The notes below the pieces were generated by a model, which did not search any database, had not been told where the DNA came from, and saw nothing but the letters and a program-made list of their open reading frames with translations. Below, one piece after another: positions 1 through 8,866 of a stretch of DNA of 64,000 bases. This DNA is from Mobilisporobacter senegalensis. Lineage in GTDB: Bacteria; Bacillota; Clostridia; Lachnospirales; Lachnospiraceae. A program made the translations under genes and the position numbers. How positions within the stretch are numbered: position 1 is the stretch's first letter; every line of letters starts with the position of its first letter. The stretch covers positions 124,001 to 188,000 of the forward strand of contig NZ_RJVG01000005.1 of NCBI RefSeq assembly GCF_003752155.1, written 5' to 3'.

Positions 1-708
1 CCCGCCATCCACCTGTATATTTCCATATATCTCAATCTTAGCATTATCAATGACTAAGGTTGCTCCTTGTGGTACAATCATTGGTTCCAGCAGTTTACAG
101 TTATCCACCAAACGCAATACTTCATTTGACATGATTACCTTCCCATATATAGAAGCCACATATTCAATCTCCGGAATATAGAATTTTAATTCAGACATGG
201 TAACCGGCATCTTTTTATTCATCATCTTTTCATATGTTTTCAGACATTTATCCGTATCTGTTAGATACGAATTCGTAATAAACTCAAAAAGCAGTTTTTC
301 TTCACTTCGATCAATCTCTAATAGCTGGGTAAATATCCGGATTGATTTATGCTCTTCCTCTGATATTGAATCATCTGCCATACTTACATTCATCATATCT
401 AATATAAATAAATACTTTTTCACAGGGGAATCTAAAATGGTAATTAGATCATCAATGATTCGATTTCCTTCTTTTGCTTTCTTAATGACTCCTGCTGCAT
501 CTTTACTTGACAGACCCAAACCTTTTAATATAGTACGCTCTAATTCAAAGTTGTTTAGCGGACTAATTATTTTACCCAGTCCAGCCTGCATAAATAATCC
601 AGCACTATAGGTACTCTTAAATTCTAAGTGTTCAAAGAAAAGAGGATGCTTTGGAGTTATAAACGATTTCTTTTTATGATTCAGCTTTGTTAATGTATCA
701 AGTTTCAT
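1..708 (-). CDS. Partial beta-helix-type protein, paralogue of the next gene
   Basis: The reading frame starts with ATG at 708 and runs off the left edge without a stop, so the C-terminus is missing. The N-terminal ~170 residues look helical and charged; the last visible ~50 residues carry short repeated strands (APQGATLVID-like and AKIEIYGNIQVDGG-like) typical of a right-handed parallel beta-helix. The same two-part plan, with similar wording in both parts, is seen in the neighbouring gene at 796-2028, so the two look like tandem paralogues. No signal peptide is visible. I do not recognise a named family; function is unknown, although the position downstream of a pilus locus hints at a surface or assembly role (inference). 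Confidence 0.6.
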   Translation of the reverse strand, partial: MKLDTLTKLNHKKKSFITPKHPLFFEHLEFKSTYSAGLFMQAGLGKIISPLNNFELERTILKGLGLSSKDAAGVIKKAKEGNRIIDDLITILDSPVKKYLFILDMMNVSMADDSISEEEHKSIRIFTQLLEIDRSEEKLLFEFITNSYLTDTDKCLKTYEKMMNKKMPVTMSELKFYIPEIEYVASIYGKVIMSNEVLRLVDNCKLLEPMIVPQGATLVIDNAKIEIYGNIQVDGG

Positions 709-795
709 CCTTATCACTCCATTTACAGTCTTATTATTTTTAAAGATTTTAAAATCCGAAAGACTCCAAAATTTCTTGTATTTTTTATTAACTAA

Positions 796-2028
796 TTATT
801 CCTCCTGGGTAAAATCATTAAATACAATACTATCTTGGGGATTACATTTTATATATTCACAACTATAGATTTCCTGTCCATATTTTTTGTATGCAAAATA
901 TACTGCACCGCCAATGTATTTTGCATTACAGCTGCGAAATCTGCAATTGCTTATTCTTGTATCAGACAGTGAATCACAGTAAACGGCTGCCCCGTGTTCC
1001 GATTCACAGTGGTAGAAACTGCAGTCATCGATATTCGCTGATGACCGGTTCAATATTTGAACTCCTCCATTCATGGCATCTTCTATCATTGTCCCATTCA
1101 TGGTTAAATTCGCTCCATCAAAATGAATTGCTCTTTCCGATTTTGTATGTAGTATTTTAGAATTATTTACAATCAGGAAACCCTTTTCCTGCTGTATCAT
1201 TCCACATTTAAAATTACAATTAATTTCTGAATCTTCTATTTTAACTACTGCGCAATTTAGAATTCGTATTAAATATTTTTCATTGGTATCTTCCACTGAT
1301 ATATTAGAATATTGAATACTAATTTTTCCTGACTCTACATAAATGCTGCCATTTATATTTACCTCAGCTCCGTTAAGAATAAGGCTCGCGCCATTTCTTA
1401 TAATTACATGTCCATGAATATAAGTTGGTTTATCTATTACTAAAGTTTCCCCCTGATCTAATATGAGATTCTCAAAGGACTCCTCTATTAAAAAACCACC
1501 GCTTAGATATCGAAGCAATTCATAGCTGATATGATATCCACCCTTTACAAACTTTCGATATAATTTTATTGCTTCTTTCATGTTGTTCTTATGGGTCAGC
1601 GATATGAAATCTATAAGAAACTGTCTTTCCATCTTGGTAAAATGGAAAACACTCATATAATGATTCGTTACATTCTCACAATAGATTTGGGCCCATAGAG
1701 TATTATTTGATAGTTGAATTAAATCACCTGCGAAAGCATATTGTTTCTCTTTCGTATCCATCACTTTAAATACTTCTGTTATCTTATAATCAAAATTGTT
1801 GTTAATATCTATAATGATCCTATCCTGTTGATTTGGATGAAGCCTTATATTCTCAAGTAATTCATCAAAACTTTTCTTTGTTTCTGCAATTGCTTTCATG
1901 TGGCCAAGAGCAAGTACTCCAAGTCCAAAGCAGTATATATATTTAAAAGAAGCATCAGCATATGCAAAAGGATGGGAGTTAGTTATGGTATCACACTTTT
2001 GTACTTTTAGAAGATTTAGTAAATCCAT
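796..2028 (-). CDS. Helical N-domain plus right-handed beta-helix protein
   Basis: 410 residues. About residues 1-180 are helical with no signal peptide; about 190-400 form repeated short strands rich in N, G, I and C (for example IYVESGKISIQYSN, LTMNGTMIEDAMNGGVQILN), the pattern of a pectate-lyase-like or parallel beta-helix repeat. Start is supported by AAAGGGTGAG upstream of the ATG. The truncated gene at the left edge is a paralogue. Homologous folds bind or cleave polysaccharide or act as adhesion scaffolds, but no catalytic motif is recognisable here, so no enzyme activity is assigned. Confidence 0.65.
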   Translation of the reverse strand: MDLLNLLKVQKCDTITNSHPFAYADASFKYIYCFGLGVLALGHMKAIAETKKSFDELLENIRLHPNQQDRIIIDINNNFDYKITEVFKVMDTKEKQYAFAGDLIQLSNNTLWAQIYCENVTNHYMSVFHFTKMERQFLIDFISLTHKNNMKEAIKLYRKFVKGGYHISYELLRYLSGGFLIEESFENLILDQGETLVIDKPTYIHGHVIIRNGASLILNGAEVNINGSIYVESGKISIQYSNISVEDTNEKYLIRILNCAVVKIEDSEINCNFKCGMIQQEKGFLIVNNSKILHTKSERAIHFDGANLTMNGTMIEDAMNGGVQILNRSSANIDDCSFYHCESEHGAAVYCDSLSDTRISNCRFRSCNAKYIGGAVYFAYKKYGQEIYSCEYIKCNPQDSIVFNDFTQEE

Positions 2029-2126
2029 ATTTTCTCACCCTTTCCATTTATACTTATATTTTTATATCGTCATAATATCGTAAAAAGGTTATCTATTTAA
2101 TATATTGATTCATGGAAATTTATACC

Positions 2127-5100
2127 TTAATGAGTTCCTCTTGAAATATAATCAATTGCAGCTGACTGATTCGTATCATAAAGAATATAATCCCCATCTA
2201 AAAATTGAAATAGCCTTCCTTTCTCATCAGTTTTCAAATATTGAAATCCCTCCCTGTTCCACATGTTGCAATAACCCTGTATGGAATTTATAGGATTGAT
2301 ATAGCTTAAATATCTTGTATCATCATTAATAGTCTCAATGTCAAAATTGACTATTATATACCCATCCTTTAACCATATCTCTTCAAAATAATCAATTGAG
2401 CCATATTCTTTTGCGTACCGAAACACATCAAACCCTTTGGGTACTATATGTACTTCACTTGGGATATAATACTCACCATACCATCTTTGCTTAGATTTTA
2501 TAACTTTATCGGGATCTACTCCTGTGGGTATGATACCTGTAGGCGAATAATTTGTCCCTATATATGTTCTCATATTTTCAGGAATTATAATATTCATAAA
2601 GGTAAATACATTTCTCTTTATCCCCTTAAGGACCTTTTCTGTTACTCCTTTTATTCTGGCAGTCGTAGCAATTTCTGCAGATGGTACACTCCGATATACC
2701 TCTCCAAGTTTTAATGCTTTTTTATTAAGCTGATCCTTTTCACTTCCCATTTTTATCAGACTATGTTTCTTATCAAGGAAAGTTTCTGAGTAGTAGATGT
2801 CTACTTCCTGCCTGTTGTTTCCATTCTGGTCTATATAATAAAACTTGGGGCTGATTTTTATGTAGTCATTTGTATCATACATGTTTCCAATAGTAATTAA
2901 TGAGAATCTGGTGATATATCCTGTTTTTAATACACCCGCATTATTTATGGTTGGATGATTTCCATTGACTAATGGAAGAGTGAATTTAGAATTGATGTCC
3001 CTATTGTTTCCATTGTGATCCTTCATACCTACCGGATAATAAAAACCTGTGTGAATCGTAGAGTATGGCTGTCTGAAAGCATTTTTCCAGATTGGATAAT
3101 CAGAGATATCATATAGATTAAGTCCATAGATTCTGCCAGATACCTGAACATTAATAGTATCTGTGGCAACATAATTAGATAATGTAAGATTAGCCAGATT
3201 TTCTGTTTCTTCAATTGCGTTATTTCCATCTGCATTGATACTTATACTTCTTAAATCAATTGTATAATTTCCTTCATCAACCCAAATTGGTATATAAAAT
3301 GTTGTAATATCAGAAGTTAAGGTATGCCATGTTCCAGCTCTAATATAGTTATTTCCCTGGTAAACATCAAATGGAATTTTTACCTGGCGGCGATTAATAT
3401 ATTTACCATAATCCCCGTATTCATAACCCCTGATATAACGATGTTCCCCTTCTGTCGGAAGATTAATGTTAAAATATCTATCCAATACCAGAGGAGCTGC
3501 TGATTTATCCGGAAATAGCATTTGGTTATATTCCTTACTTGGTAAGATATATGCATCACAGACCGTTGGGGTATGAATTACAACATTATTCAGTCCTGTT
3601 ATCTCATAGGTTAATTCTTCATCAAATTCAGGATTGACAGAGGTTATTCTGCTATAGGTCATTGTTCCAGTCGTCTCATATTCACCATTTGTTTTATCTC
3701 TGTCAATTGTTAAAGCTGATTCATATAATACATTTTCATTTACTTCTTCTGTATCAATTTCAAATTTTACAGGGGATGGTGCTTTTGTATCAACATATTG
3801 GTCCGTCATTATATTTTTCCCATCAAAAATGAATTTATCATTTCTTACCTTGATTTGAGGGACAACTCCATCTGCCTGAGAGGCGAAAGACTCATTCGGG
3901 ACAGAAGGTTTTGAGGAACCGCCGCTGATTGAGCCTGATAAAGATAAACTTGTGTTATACACAGGATCTTTTATATGGTCTGTCAGGTCTGGTCTATGTA
4001 CCTGGGTAATGCCTGGAGGTGCATAGCCTTTTGGTATAAGGGTTATACTGCCACCAGGAAGGGCATAATTATTTATTTTAGCATTGTTGATTCCATAATA
4101 ATCAAGGGTACCAATCTGCCAATAAGAATAAGACCGTTCAACATATACTGTTTTATTCACTGTCTCTGTAGCACTATGATGTGTCGGAGGGGTGGGGCTG
4201 CCATCTGCATCTGGAGGGTTTGATGTACTCCATGTAAGGCTCCATGTTTTACTTACATTGACGGGATATTTTTTAGTTCCTGTGGTTTTCGCCAGTTTAT
4301 ATCCAAGTAAATAGTTACTGGAAAAAGCATTTACATAGAGATCTTCTGTTGTAGGTATACCATCTGCAGCATCAAATTGCTCATTATTACGGTAATCTGC
4401 CCCGATTACACCATGAGGAGATGGTTCTATCATCTCATTAACAATTCGTTCACTATTTTCTGGCTCTGTCTCTTCTTCCGGGATTGGTTTCTTTAACCTC
4501 ATAATTGCAACAAAACGTACGCCGCCAACTCTCTGCTTTTCTGCTCTTTCTTGAACCTCTGCAAACGGATCACCGTTTAAGATATTCCTTCCTGTATTCG
4601 GAATAGGTTTGTCAATGGTCAGATAATCAATATAACTTTTGTAGAGGTAATATAATTTTCCATCGTTAGGATTGATTCGATCAGTATCTAATCTAACATT
4701 AAGATCTGTCCCCGGGTATTGTGCAGCACGATCCAAAGTTGCCATAATCTCTCCTGTGGAAGTTTTATATTCTATTTGAACTGGTTCTTTATCACCTTCA
4801 TATTCAACCTTAATGTCAAATCGGTCTTTAAAATCATCTTTATTCGCCCACTCTTCTGCATTGCAAATACTACTATAAGTATATTTCTTACCGCCGTAAT
4901 TTTTACCATCATGAGTAACTTGATGAATTCCGTGAAGATAGAGTATATCATTATTTCTGACTTCACCAAAGCCTGCATTTAGTAAAGCTTTAGAAACTAT
5001 AACTTTGGGAATTGTAAAAGTTACTTCTATTTCATCACCTTTAGGATCTTCTTCCATCCACTCTGGCTTCAGATTAATGGTTGCATGATTTAACTTTATT

Positions 5101-5339
5101 GGATCACCGCCGTTATTATATTGTCCTGACATGCACCTTTCTCTTGTTATTGTAAATCCTACGGTTTTCCATCTTATACCCGTTGTTGCTTTTGTATCGG
5201 TTGTTTTAAAAATTATCATACCGGCTTCTGACTTAACATCTGCAACATTTGCAGCCAACGCAGAAATATCAAATGATGTAAAAAGATAACAAAACAAAAG
5301 AATGAAAGCAAGAAGTTTTTTTGATATATTTTTCTTCAT
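2127..5339 (-). CDS. Large secreted surface protein of unknown function
   Basis: 1070 residues starting with a clear signal peptide (KKNISKKLLAFILLFCYLF... then an A-x-A type site near residue 30). The rest is predicted beta-rich with aromatic and charged residues and contains no TM segment or sortase motif at the C-terminus. A low-complexity S/T/P-rich stretch sits around residues 370-395. It starts 11 bp after the stop of the preceding secreted gene (5351-6562), so they are likely co-transcribed, and both follow the Flp/Tad-like locus. It may be a pilus-associated adhesin or matrix protein (inference). I recognise it only as the type of long uncharacterised protein carried next to clostridial pilus loci. 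Confidence 0.6.
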   Translation of the reverse strand: MKKNISKKLLAFILLFCYLFTSFDISALAANVADVKSEAGMIIFKTTDTKATTGIRWKTVGFTITRERCMSGQYNNGGDPIKLNHATINLKPEWMEEDPKGDEIEVTFTIPKVIVSKALLNAGFGEVRNNDILYLHGIHQVTHDGKNYGGKKYTYSSICNAEEWANKDDFKDRFDIKVEYEGDKEPVQIEYKTSTGEIMATLDRAAQYPGTDLNVRLDTDRINPNDGKLYYLYKSYIDYLTIDKPIPNTGRNILNGDPFAEVQERAEKQRVGGVRFVAIMRLKKPIPEEETEPENSERIVNEMIEPSPHGVIGADYRNNEQFDAADGIPTTEDLYVNAFSSNYLLGYKLAKTTGTKKYPVNVSKTWSLTWSTSNPPDADGSPTPPTHHSATETVNKTVYVERSYSYWQIGTLDYYGINNAKINNYALPGGSITLIPKGYAPPGITQVHRPDLTDHIKDPVYNTSLSLSGSISGGSSKPSVPNESFASQADGVVPQIKVRNDKFIFDGKNIMTDQYVDTKAPSPVKFEIDTEEVNENVLYESALTIDRDKTNGEYETTGTMTYSRITSVNPEFDEELTYEITGLNNVVIHTPTVCDAYILPSKEYNQMLFPDKSAAPLVLDRYFNINLPTEGEHRYIRGYEYGDYGKYINRRQVKIPFDVYQGNNYIRAGTWHTLTSDITTFYIPIWVDEGNYTIDLRSISINADGNNAIEETENLANLTLSNYVATDTINVQVSGRIYGLNLYDISDYPIWKNAFRQPYSTIHTGFYYPVGMKDHNGNNRDINSKFTLPLVNGNHPTINNAGVLKTGYITRFSLITIGNMYDTNDYIKISPKFYYIDQNGNNRQEVDIYYSETFLDKKHSLIKMGSEKDQLNKKALKLGEVYRSVPSAEIATTARIKGVTEKVLKGIKRNVFTFMNIIIPENMRTYIGTNYSPTGIIPTGVDPDKVIKSKQRWYGEYYIPSEVHIVPKGFDVFRYAKEYGSIDYFEEIWLKDGYIIVNFDIETINDDTRYLSYINPINSIQGYCNMWNREGFQYLKTDEKGRLFQFLDGDYILYDTNQSAAIDYISRGTH

Positions 5340-5350
5340 TTTACACGTCC

Positions 5351-6562
5351 TTAATAGATTGAATCATCAAATATAGCTAAATCCTTACCATTGCTAAGAC
5401 CATTTGCAGAACCTAATTCAATATCCACATACATTGTGACCCAATTATCTTTCTTTAAATTTGGCAAGTATACAGTTCTTCCATAAATCAAATCTTCTTC
5501 CTGAACATTCATATTTGTTGCATCATCAATTTTAAACTTTATATAAGTTCTAATATAATAGCCCTTTTTGTAATAAATGGTTGATGGCTCTACAGATACA
5601 GTTCCTTTGATAATTACTTTATTTTTCTTTACTTTAGCAACATACTCTTTGATATCATTAGTACGAGGTTTATCAGAAGCCGAATCACCATAAATATAAT
5701 ATGTCTTTCTTAGTGTATTAATCCATTCATTATCAATAGTTCGATAGTCTACATTTAATCTTGTATTTAAGTTTGTTTGTACTTTCTTAGCCCAAGAATC
5801 AAGATAAGCATCTAATACCTCTTGCATTTTATAATCATTAAATTTTTTTTTCTTTAGTCTAACAGGGCTTGCGTAATCTACTAATTCAACTGGCTTATAA
5901 TGATATTTGGTAAGCTGATACTTAAACTTTTTCTCATAAAAGGCATTTGGAAAAGACTCTAGTATATATTCATATGACTTATAATTCTTCGGCAAATTAG
6001 TCATACGAATCAGCTGCCCATCTGGGCTTAATTTCCTCCTTTTTGATGAAGTTTTTACTCTGGTAACAATTATCTTAGCTTCTGATACTGTTACTGCCTC
6101 TTTTCCATTAAACTTCCTGCTATGAGTATATAATCCATTGGATGAACCAATCATAATACCTTTTGAGAAAATCTTAATAACGGCATCTTGTTTACTATTT
6201 GTAATATTACTCAGATCGGATAGTCTTTTCTTGGTTTTAATCTGATCATATAAATCTGTATTATGGCCTGTCCCATGAAGCAATTCATCTGCCCTGTTAG
6301 CAATAACTGCTGCATCTTCCTTTGTGATATTCGAAGTATATGTAGCAAGCTCCCCCTCATTTACCAATCCTTCCTTCATAGCGGCAGTAATATATGGATG
6401 CTTATCCGTAGCATCAATCGTTAAATTAATGGATTCTGCCATTAATTTAATATAATCTTCTATACTGATTTTCTCACTAATTGTTGAAGCTGCCACTGAA
6501 TAGTCAGGTATAATAATAAGCAATATTATTATTAACAATAACTTTTTCATTTTTTTATTCAT
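5351..6562 (-). CDS. Secreted protein with S-layer-homology-like repeats
   Basis: 403 residues with an N-terminal signal peptide (MNKKMKKLLLIIILLIIIP). Around residues 35-95 and 110-170 are two stretches resembling S-layer homology domains: an acidic helix, a KEGLV.. or KGIMIGSSNG turn and a following helix with E/A-K/R pairs (TVSEAKIIVTRV). The C-terminal half is a beta-rich domain of unknown type. SLH-like repeats would tether the protein to cell-wall polysaccharide. A consensus-like promoter sits just upstream (6618-6646), so this gene and the 1070-residue gene behind it probably form their own unit. The SLH match is by eye and moderate. Confidence 0.6.
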   Translation of the reverse strand: MNKKMKKLLLIIILLIIIPDYSVAASTISEKISIEDYIKLMAESINLTIDATDKHPYITAAMKEGLVNEGELATYTSNITKEDAAVIANRADELLHGTGHNTDLYDQIKTKKRLSDLSNITNSKQDAVIKIFSKGIMIGSSNGLYTHSRKFNGKEAVTVSEAKIIVTRVKTSSKRRKLSPDGQLIRMTNLPKNYKSYEYILESFPNAFYEKKFKYQLTKYHYKPVELVDYASPVRLKKKKFNDYKMQEVLDAYLDSWAKKVQTNLNTRLNVDYRTIDNEWINTLRKTYYIYGDSASDKPRTNDIKEYVAKVKKNKVIIKGTVSVEPSTIYYKKGYYIRTYIKFKIDDATNMNVQEEDLIYGRTVYLPNLKKDNWVTMYVDIELGSANGLSNGKDLAIFDDSIY

Positions 6563-6617
6563 CTTCTAATTTCTCCCCCATATAAAAATTATTCTAAAAT
6601 TTTTTAGAATTGGTTAT

Positions 6618-6646
6618 ATAATACTATATATCCTAAAATATGTAAA
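6618..6646 (-). promoter_or_regulatory. Sigma-A-type promoter for the 6562 gene
   Basis: On the minus strand TTTACA (6641-6646) and TATTAT (6618-6623) are separated by exactly 17 nt and lie about 55 bp upstream of the start codon at 6562. Confidence 0.55.
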
Positions 6647-6746
6647 CTTTTTGGGATATAAATTGATAAATTGGAAAATAATGTTATGGTAAAGATAAGA
6701 AAAGGCAATCAGTACCAAATGATTGGTCGCTTAAGTCTATAATTAT

Positions 6747-6788
6747 AAAAAATAATCACATACTTTGCGGGTGGGTGATTATTTTTTT
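6747..6788 (-). terminator. Intrinsic terminator after the pilus locus
   Basis: Stem AATAATCAC / GTGATTATT with a GC-containing loop and T-runs on both sides, so it could act in both directions. On the minus strand it lies downstream of the 6862-7689 gene and separates it from the 5351-6562 unit. Confidence 0.6.
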
Positions 6789-6861
6789 ATTTCTATAGTT
6801 TAGAATTACAAATATCATCACAACTACATTAAATCACCCATTTACTTATTTTATCATACAT

Positions 6862-7689
6862 TTACTTCTGCTCTAAATTCTCCCCTTTACGAATCCTTGC
6901 TCCGGCTAAAGCAAATCGATTATATGTACCCAATATTTTATTACCATATGGATATCCTTGAAAAAATGCTATCATGCTAATATCATCAATTGTACGATAC
7001 CAGTCTTCTCTTTCAATATAAGGAAGTGCAAAATGATATTGGATTCCGTAATGATAAGCAATCTTATTATGTTCATTAATATACATCTCTATAGTATCTG
7101 TAAGAGTATTAATGATACATGTTCTACGAATTCTGTCATATTCTCTTTCGTCATTCATAATGCCCTGTGGAAACAATTTAGCCAAGTCATGATAATCCCC
7201 CTCATAAAATTCCTCACTGGTGTTGTCAATTAGCCTGACATAATCCATAAGTGTAAAATAATATGTAATATTCTGGTCAAAATATTGATAAGGATATTTT
7301 TTACTAAATTCTTTAACCACGATTTTCTCATTATTTACTACCTTTTCTTTATCATGATATACGTAGAAACCATCATCCAGAATAACAGCAACCACTGGTA
7401 CATAGCCTGCAAGTTTATTTTTAAGGTCCCTATTATCCATAACACCAAAATTGATTGATAGACTATCATAAAAACATTTTATAGCCTCATCTTTATTTAT
7501 TTTTTTCTCCAGACCATCATCCACTTCAACCAATCGATCCATTGCTGCTTCAATGGCATTATCCACTCCATGATTATATTGGATCTGAAGATTTGATATT
7601 GCTGAGAGAGTATTAAATTTTGTATCTATGATTGCAGCAGCACATATGAATACAAAAGCGAAGATCAGTCCCATATTAGAAGCCTTCAT
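6862..7689 (-). CDS. Membrane-anchored pseudopilin-like protein of Flp/Tad locus
   Basis: About 275 residues with one N-terminal hydrophobic helix (GLIFAFVFICAAAIID) followed by a soluble domain, probably exposed outside the membrane. The start is taken at the ATG preceded by GGAGGTG (7689) rather than the upstream codon at 7707; it overlaps the previous gene by 14 bp, indicating translational coupling. The mature part contains several Tyr/Asp-rich segments and no enzyme motif. Position as last gene of the CpaE-CpaF-TadBC cluster suggests a minor pilin or assembly factor (inference). Confidence 0.6.
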   Translation of the reverse strand: MKASNMGLIFAFVFICAAAIIDTKFNTLSAISNLQIQYNHGVDNAIEAAMDRLVEVDDGLEKKINKDEAIKCFYDSLSINFGVMDNRDLKNKLAGYVPVVAVILDDGFYVYHDKEKVVNNEKIVVKEFSKKYPYQYFDQNITYYFTLMDYVRLIDNTSEEFYEGDYHDLAKLFPQGIMNDEREYDRIRRTCIINTLTDTIEMYINEHNKIAYHYGIQYHFALPYIEREDWYRTIDDISMIAFFQGYPYGNKILGTYNRFALAGARIRKGENLEQK

Positions 7690-8176
7690 CCCGTATGGCA
7701 CCTCCATACACCACCTGGATCTGGTCTAAAGAGGGAGTGGTTCCTATTAATTGTTCTACAATAAAAGTACCCAATGTTTTACTCTTATTCTGCACTTTCA
7801 GCATAAGATAATCTCCCTGGTGAAAATCATAACGTTCCTCCCCTGCCTCATTATAAACCTGCTCTAAGATATCCCCTTCATAAAAGCAATAGTAATGTTT
7901 CCTATAATCCGTTTCTTCTGCTTCGTATACGAACTGATAATGTGTCATCTTAATCTCATATATATTATTTGTTCCATAAAGTTTCCTAAGATAAGATTCA
8001 TACATCTCTTTATTTATATAACCAAGATTTCTGACTGAATCAACGAAATAAGAAGTCTGGGTCATAACATAAGTCTGACTAATCATATCCTGCTTTATAG
8101 CAAAGTATTGTATAGGAATTAAGAAAATCAAAATTATAGTAATTAATATCTCAAGTACTCTTCCAAATGATTCCAT
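7676..8176 (-). CDS. Small membrane protein, minor-pilin-like
   Basis: 166 residues with one N-terminal TM helix (ILITIILIFLIPIQYFAI) and a soluble tail. The GGAGAAAGC ribosome site lies directly before the ATG. It follows the 51-residue gene by 15 bp and overlaps the next gene. The pattern of short N-terminus, one hydrophobic helix and a beta-rich tail is that of TadE/TadF-type or minor pilin subunits; no prepilin peptidase motif is obvious. Named only by context. Confidence 0.55.
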   Translation of the reverse strand: MESFGRVLEILITIILIFLIPIQYFAIKQDMISQTYVMTQTSYFVDSVRNLGYINKEMYESYLRKLYGTNNIYEIKMTHYQFVYEAEETDYRKHYYCFYEGDILEQVYNEAGEERYDFHQGDYLMLKVQNKSKTLGTFIVEQLIGTTPSLDQIQVVYGGAIRDEGF

Positions 8177-8191
8177 GCTTTCTCCAGTCTT

Positions 8192-8347
8192 TTAATTCTC
8201 CATGATCCCATGTTGTCTATATAAGACATTCTTAGTTTCATCTATTGTTTGATTACAGCTATTATATAATAAGAGAAGTAAAGAAAGTGCGAAGCAGAAA
8301 ATTACTACTATAAATGTCTGATATATCAAATCTAGTACACTCTCCAT
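8192..8347 (-). CDS. 51-residue single-TM protein in the pilus locus
   Basis: A short reading frame (starts MESVLDLIYQ, ends RQHGIMEN) with one strongly hydrophobic helix (TFIVVIFCFALSLLLLLY). An AGGAGGCCGGT-like ribosome site precedes the ATG and it fits exactly between the genes at 8357-8809 and 7676-8176, with 9 and 15 bp gaps. Such short one-helix proteins occur between larger pilin genes in Tad loci; it may be a small pilin or pilin partner (inference). Confidence 0.55.
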   Translation of the reverse strand: MESVLDLIYQTFIVVIFCFALSLLLLLYNSCNQTIDETKNVLYRQHGIMEN

Positions 8348-8356
8348 ACCGGCCTC

Positions 8357-8809
8357 CTAACTTAATTGTTTAAATGAAATACCAATAATGGTCTCATTCA
8401 CATCCCGAAGAATCTCTCCAAGAAATTGAGCATTGGGATTAATAAAAGAACTGCTGGAAGATTTTTGGGCATCTTTAATTGACGCACTTGATAAATCACC
8501 AAGAGTAGTATCATTATTCTCAAGATTATTAATATAATAGGTAACCTTTTTCATTGTAGTCACCTTTATTCCAATATCAGCATTCTTAAATTTATTGACT
8601 ACATTCACTACTTCACTTCCTGACACCTCCAGTGCATCATACATCACTTTATCACTTTCATTAAACTCAGCATTTAATTTACTAATCTGCCCCGCTCCCC
8701 CTGCTGCTGTATCCCTGGCTTCTCTGGCAATATAAAACCCCAACCCGATCACTATGCAGGTTATGATAGTTCCTGCTGCTAAAATAAGTCCTTTTAAACT
8801 GTTATCCAT
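8357..8809 (-). CDS. Flp-like pilin candidate
   Basis: 150 residues with one N-terminal hydrophobic helix (GLILAAGTIITCIVIGLGFYIA) followed by a soluble domain rich in N, S, D and K, and an S-rich stretch near residue 118. A good AAAGGAAGGA ribosome site lies upstream. It is the first small gene after the TadBC-like membrane protein, the place where the pilin is often encoded. It is longer than classical Flp pilins (about 50-70 residues), so it could instead be a TadE-type protein. Secreted or membrane-embedded. Confidence 0.55.
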   Translation of the reverse strand: MDNSLKGLILAAGTIITCIVIGLGFYIAREARDTAAGGAGQISKLNAEFNESDKVMYDALEVSGSEVVNVVNKFKNADIGIKVTTMKKVTYYINNLENNDTTLGDLSSASIKDAQKSSSSSFINPNAQFLGEILRDVNETIIGISFKQLS

Positions 8810-8866
8810 ATATAATTCCTTCCTTTTTATTATTTAATACTGAATTCTTTTTCCATTGCAATTATT

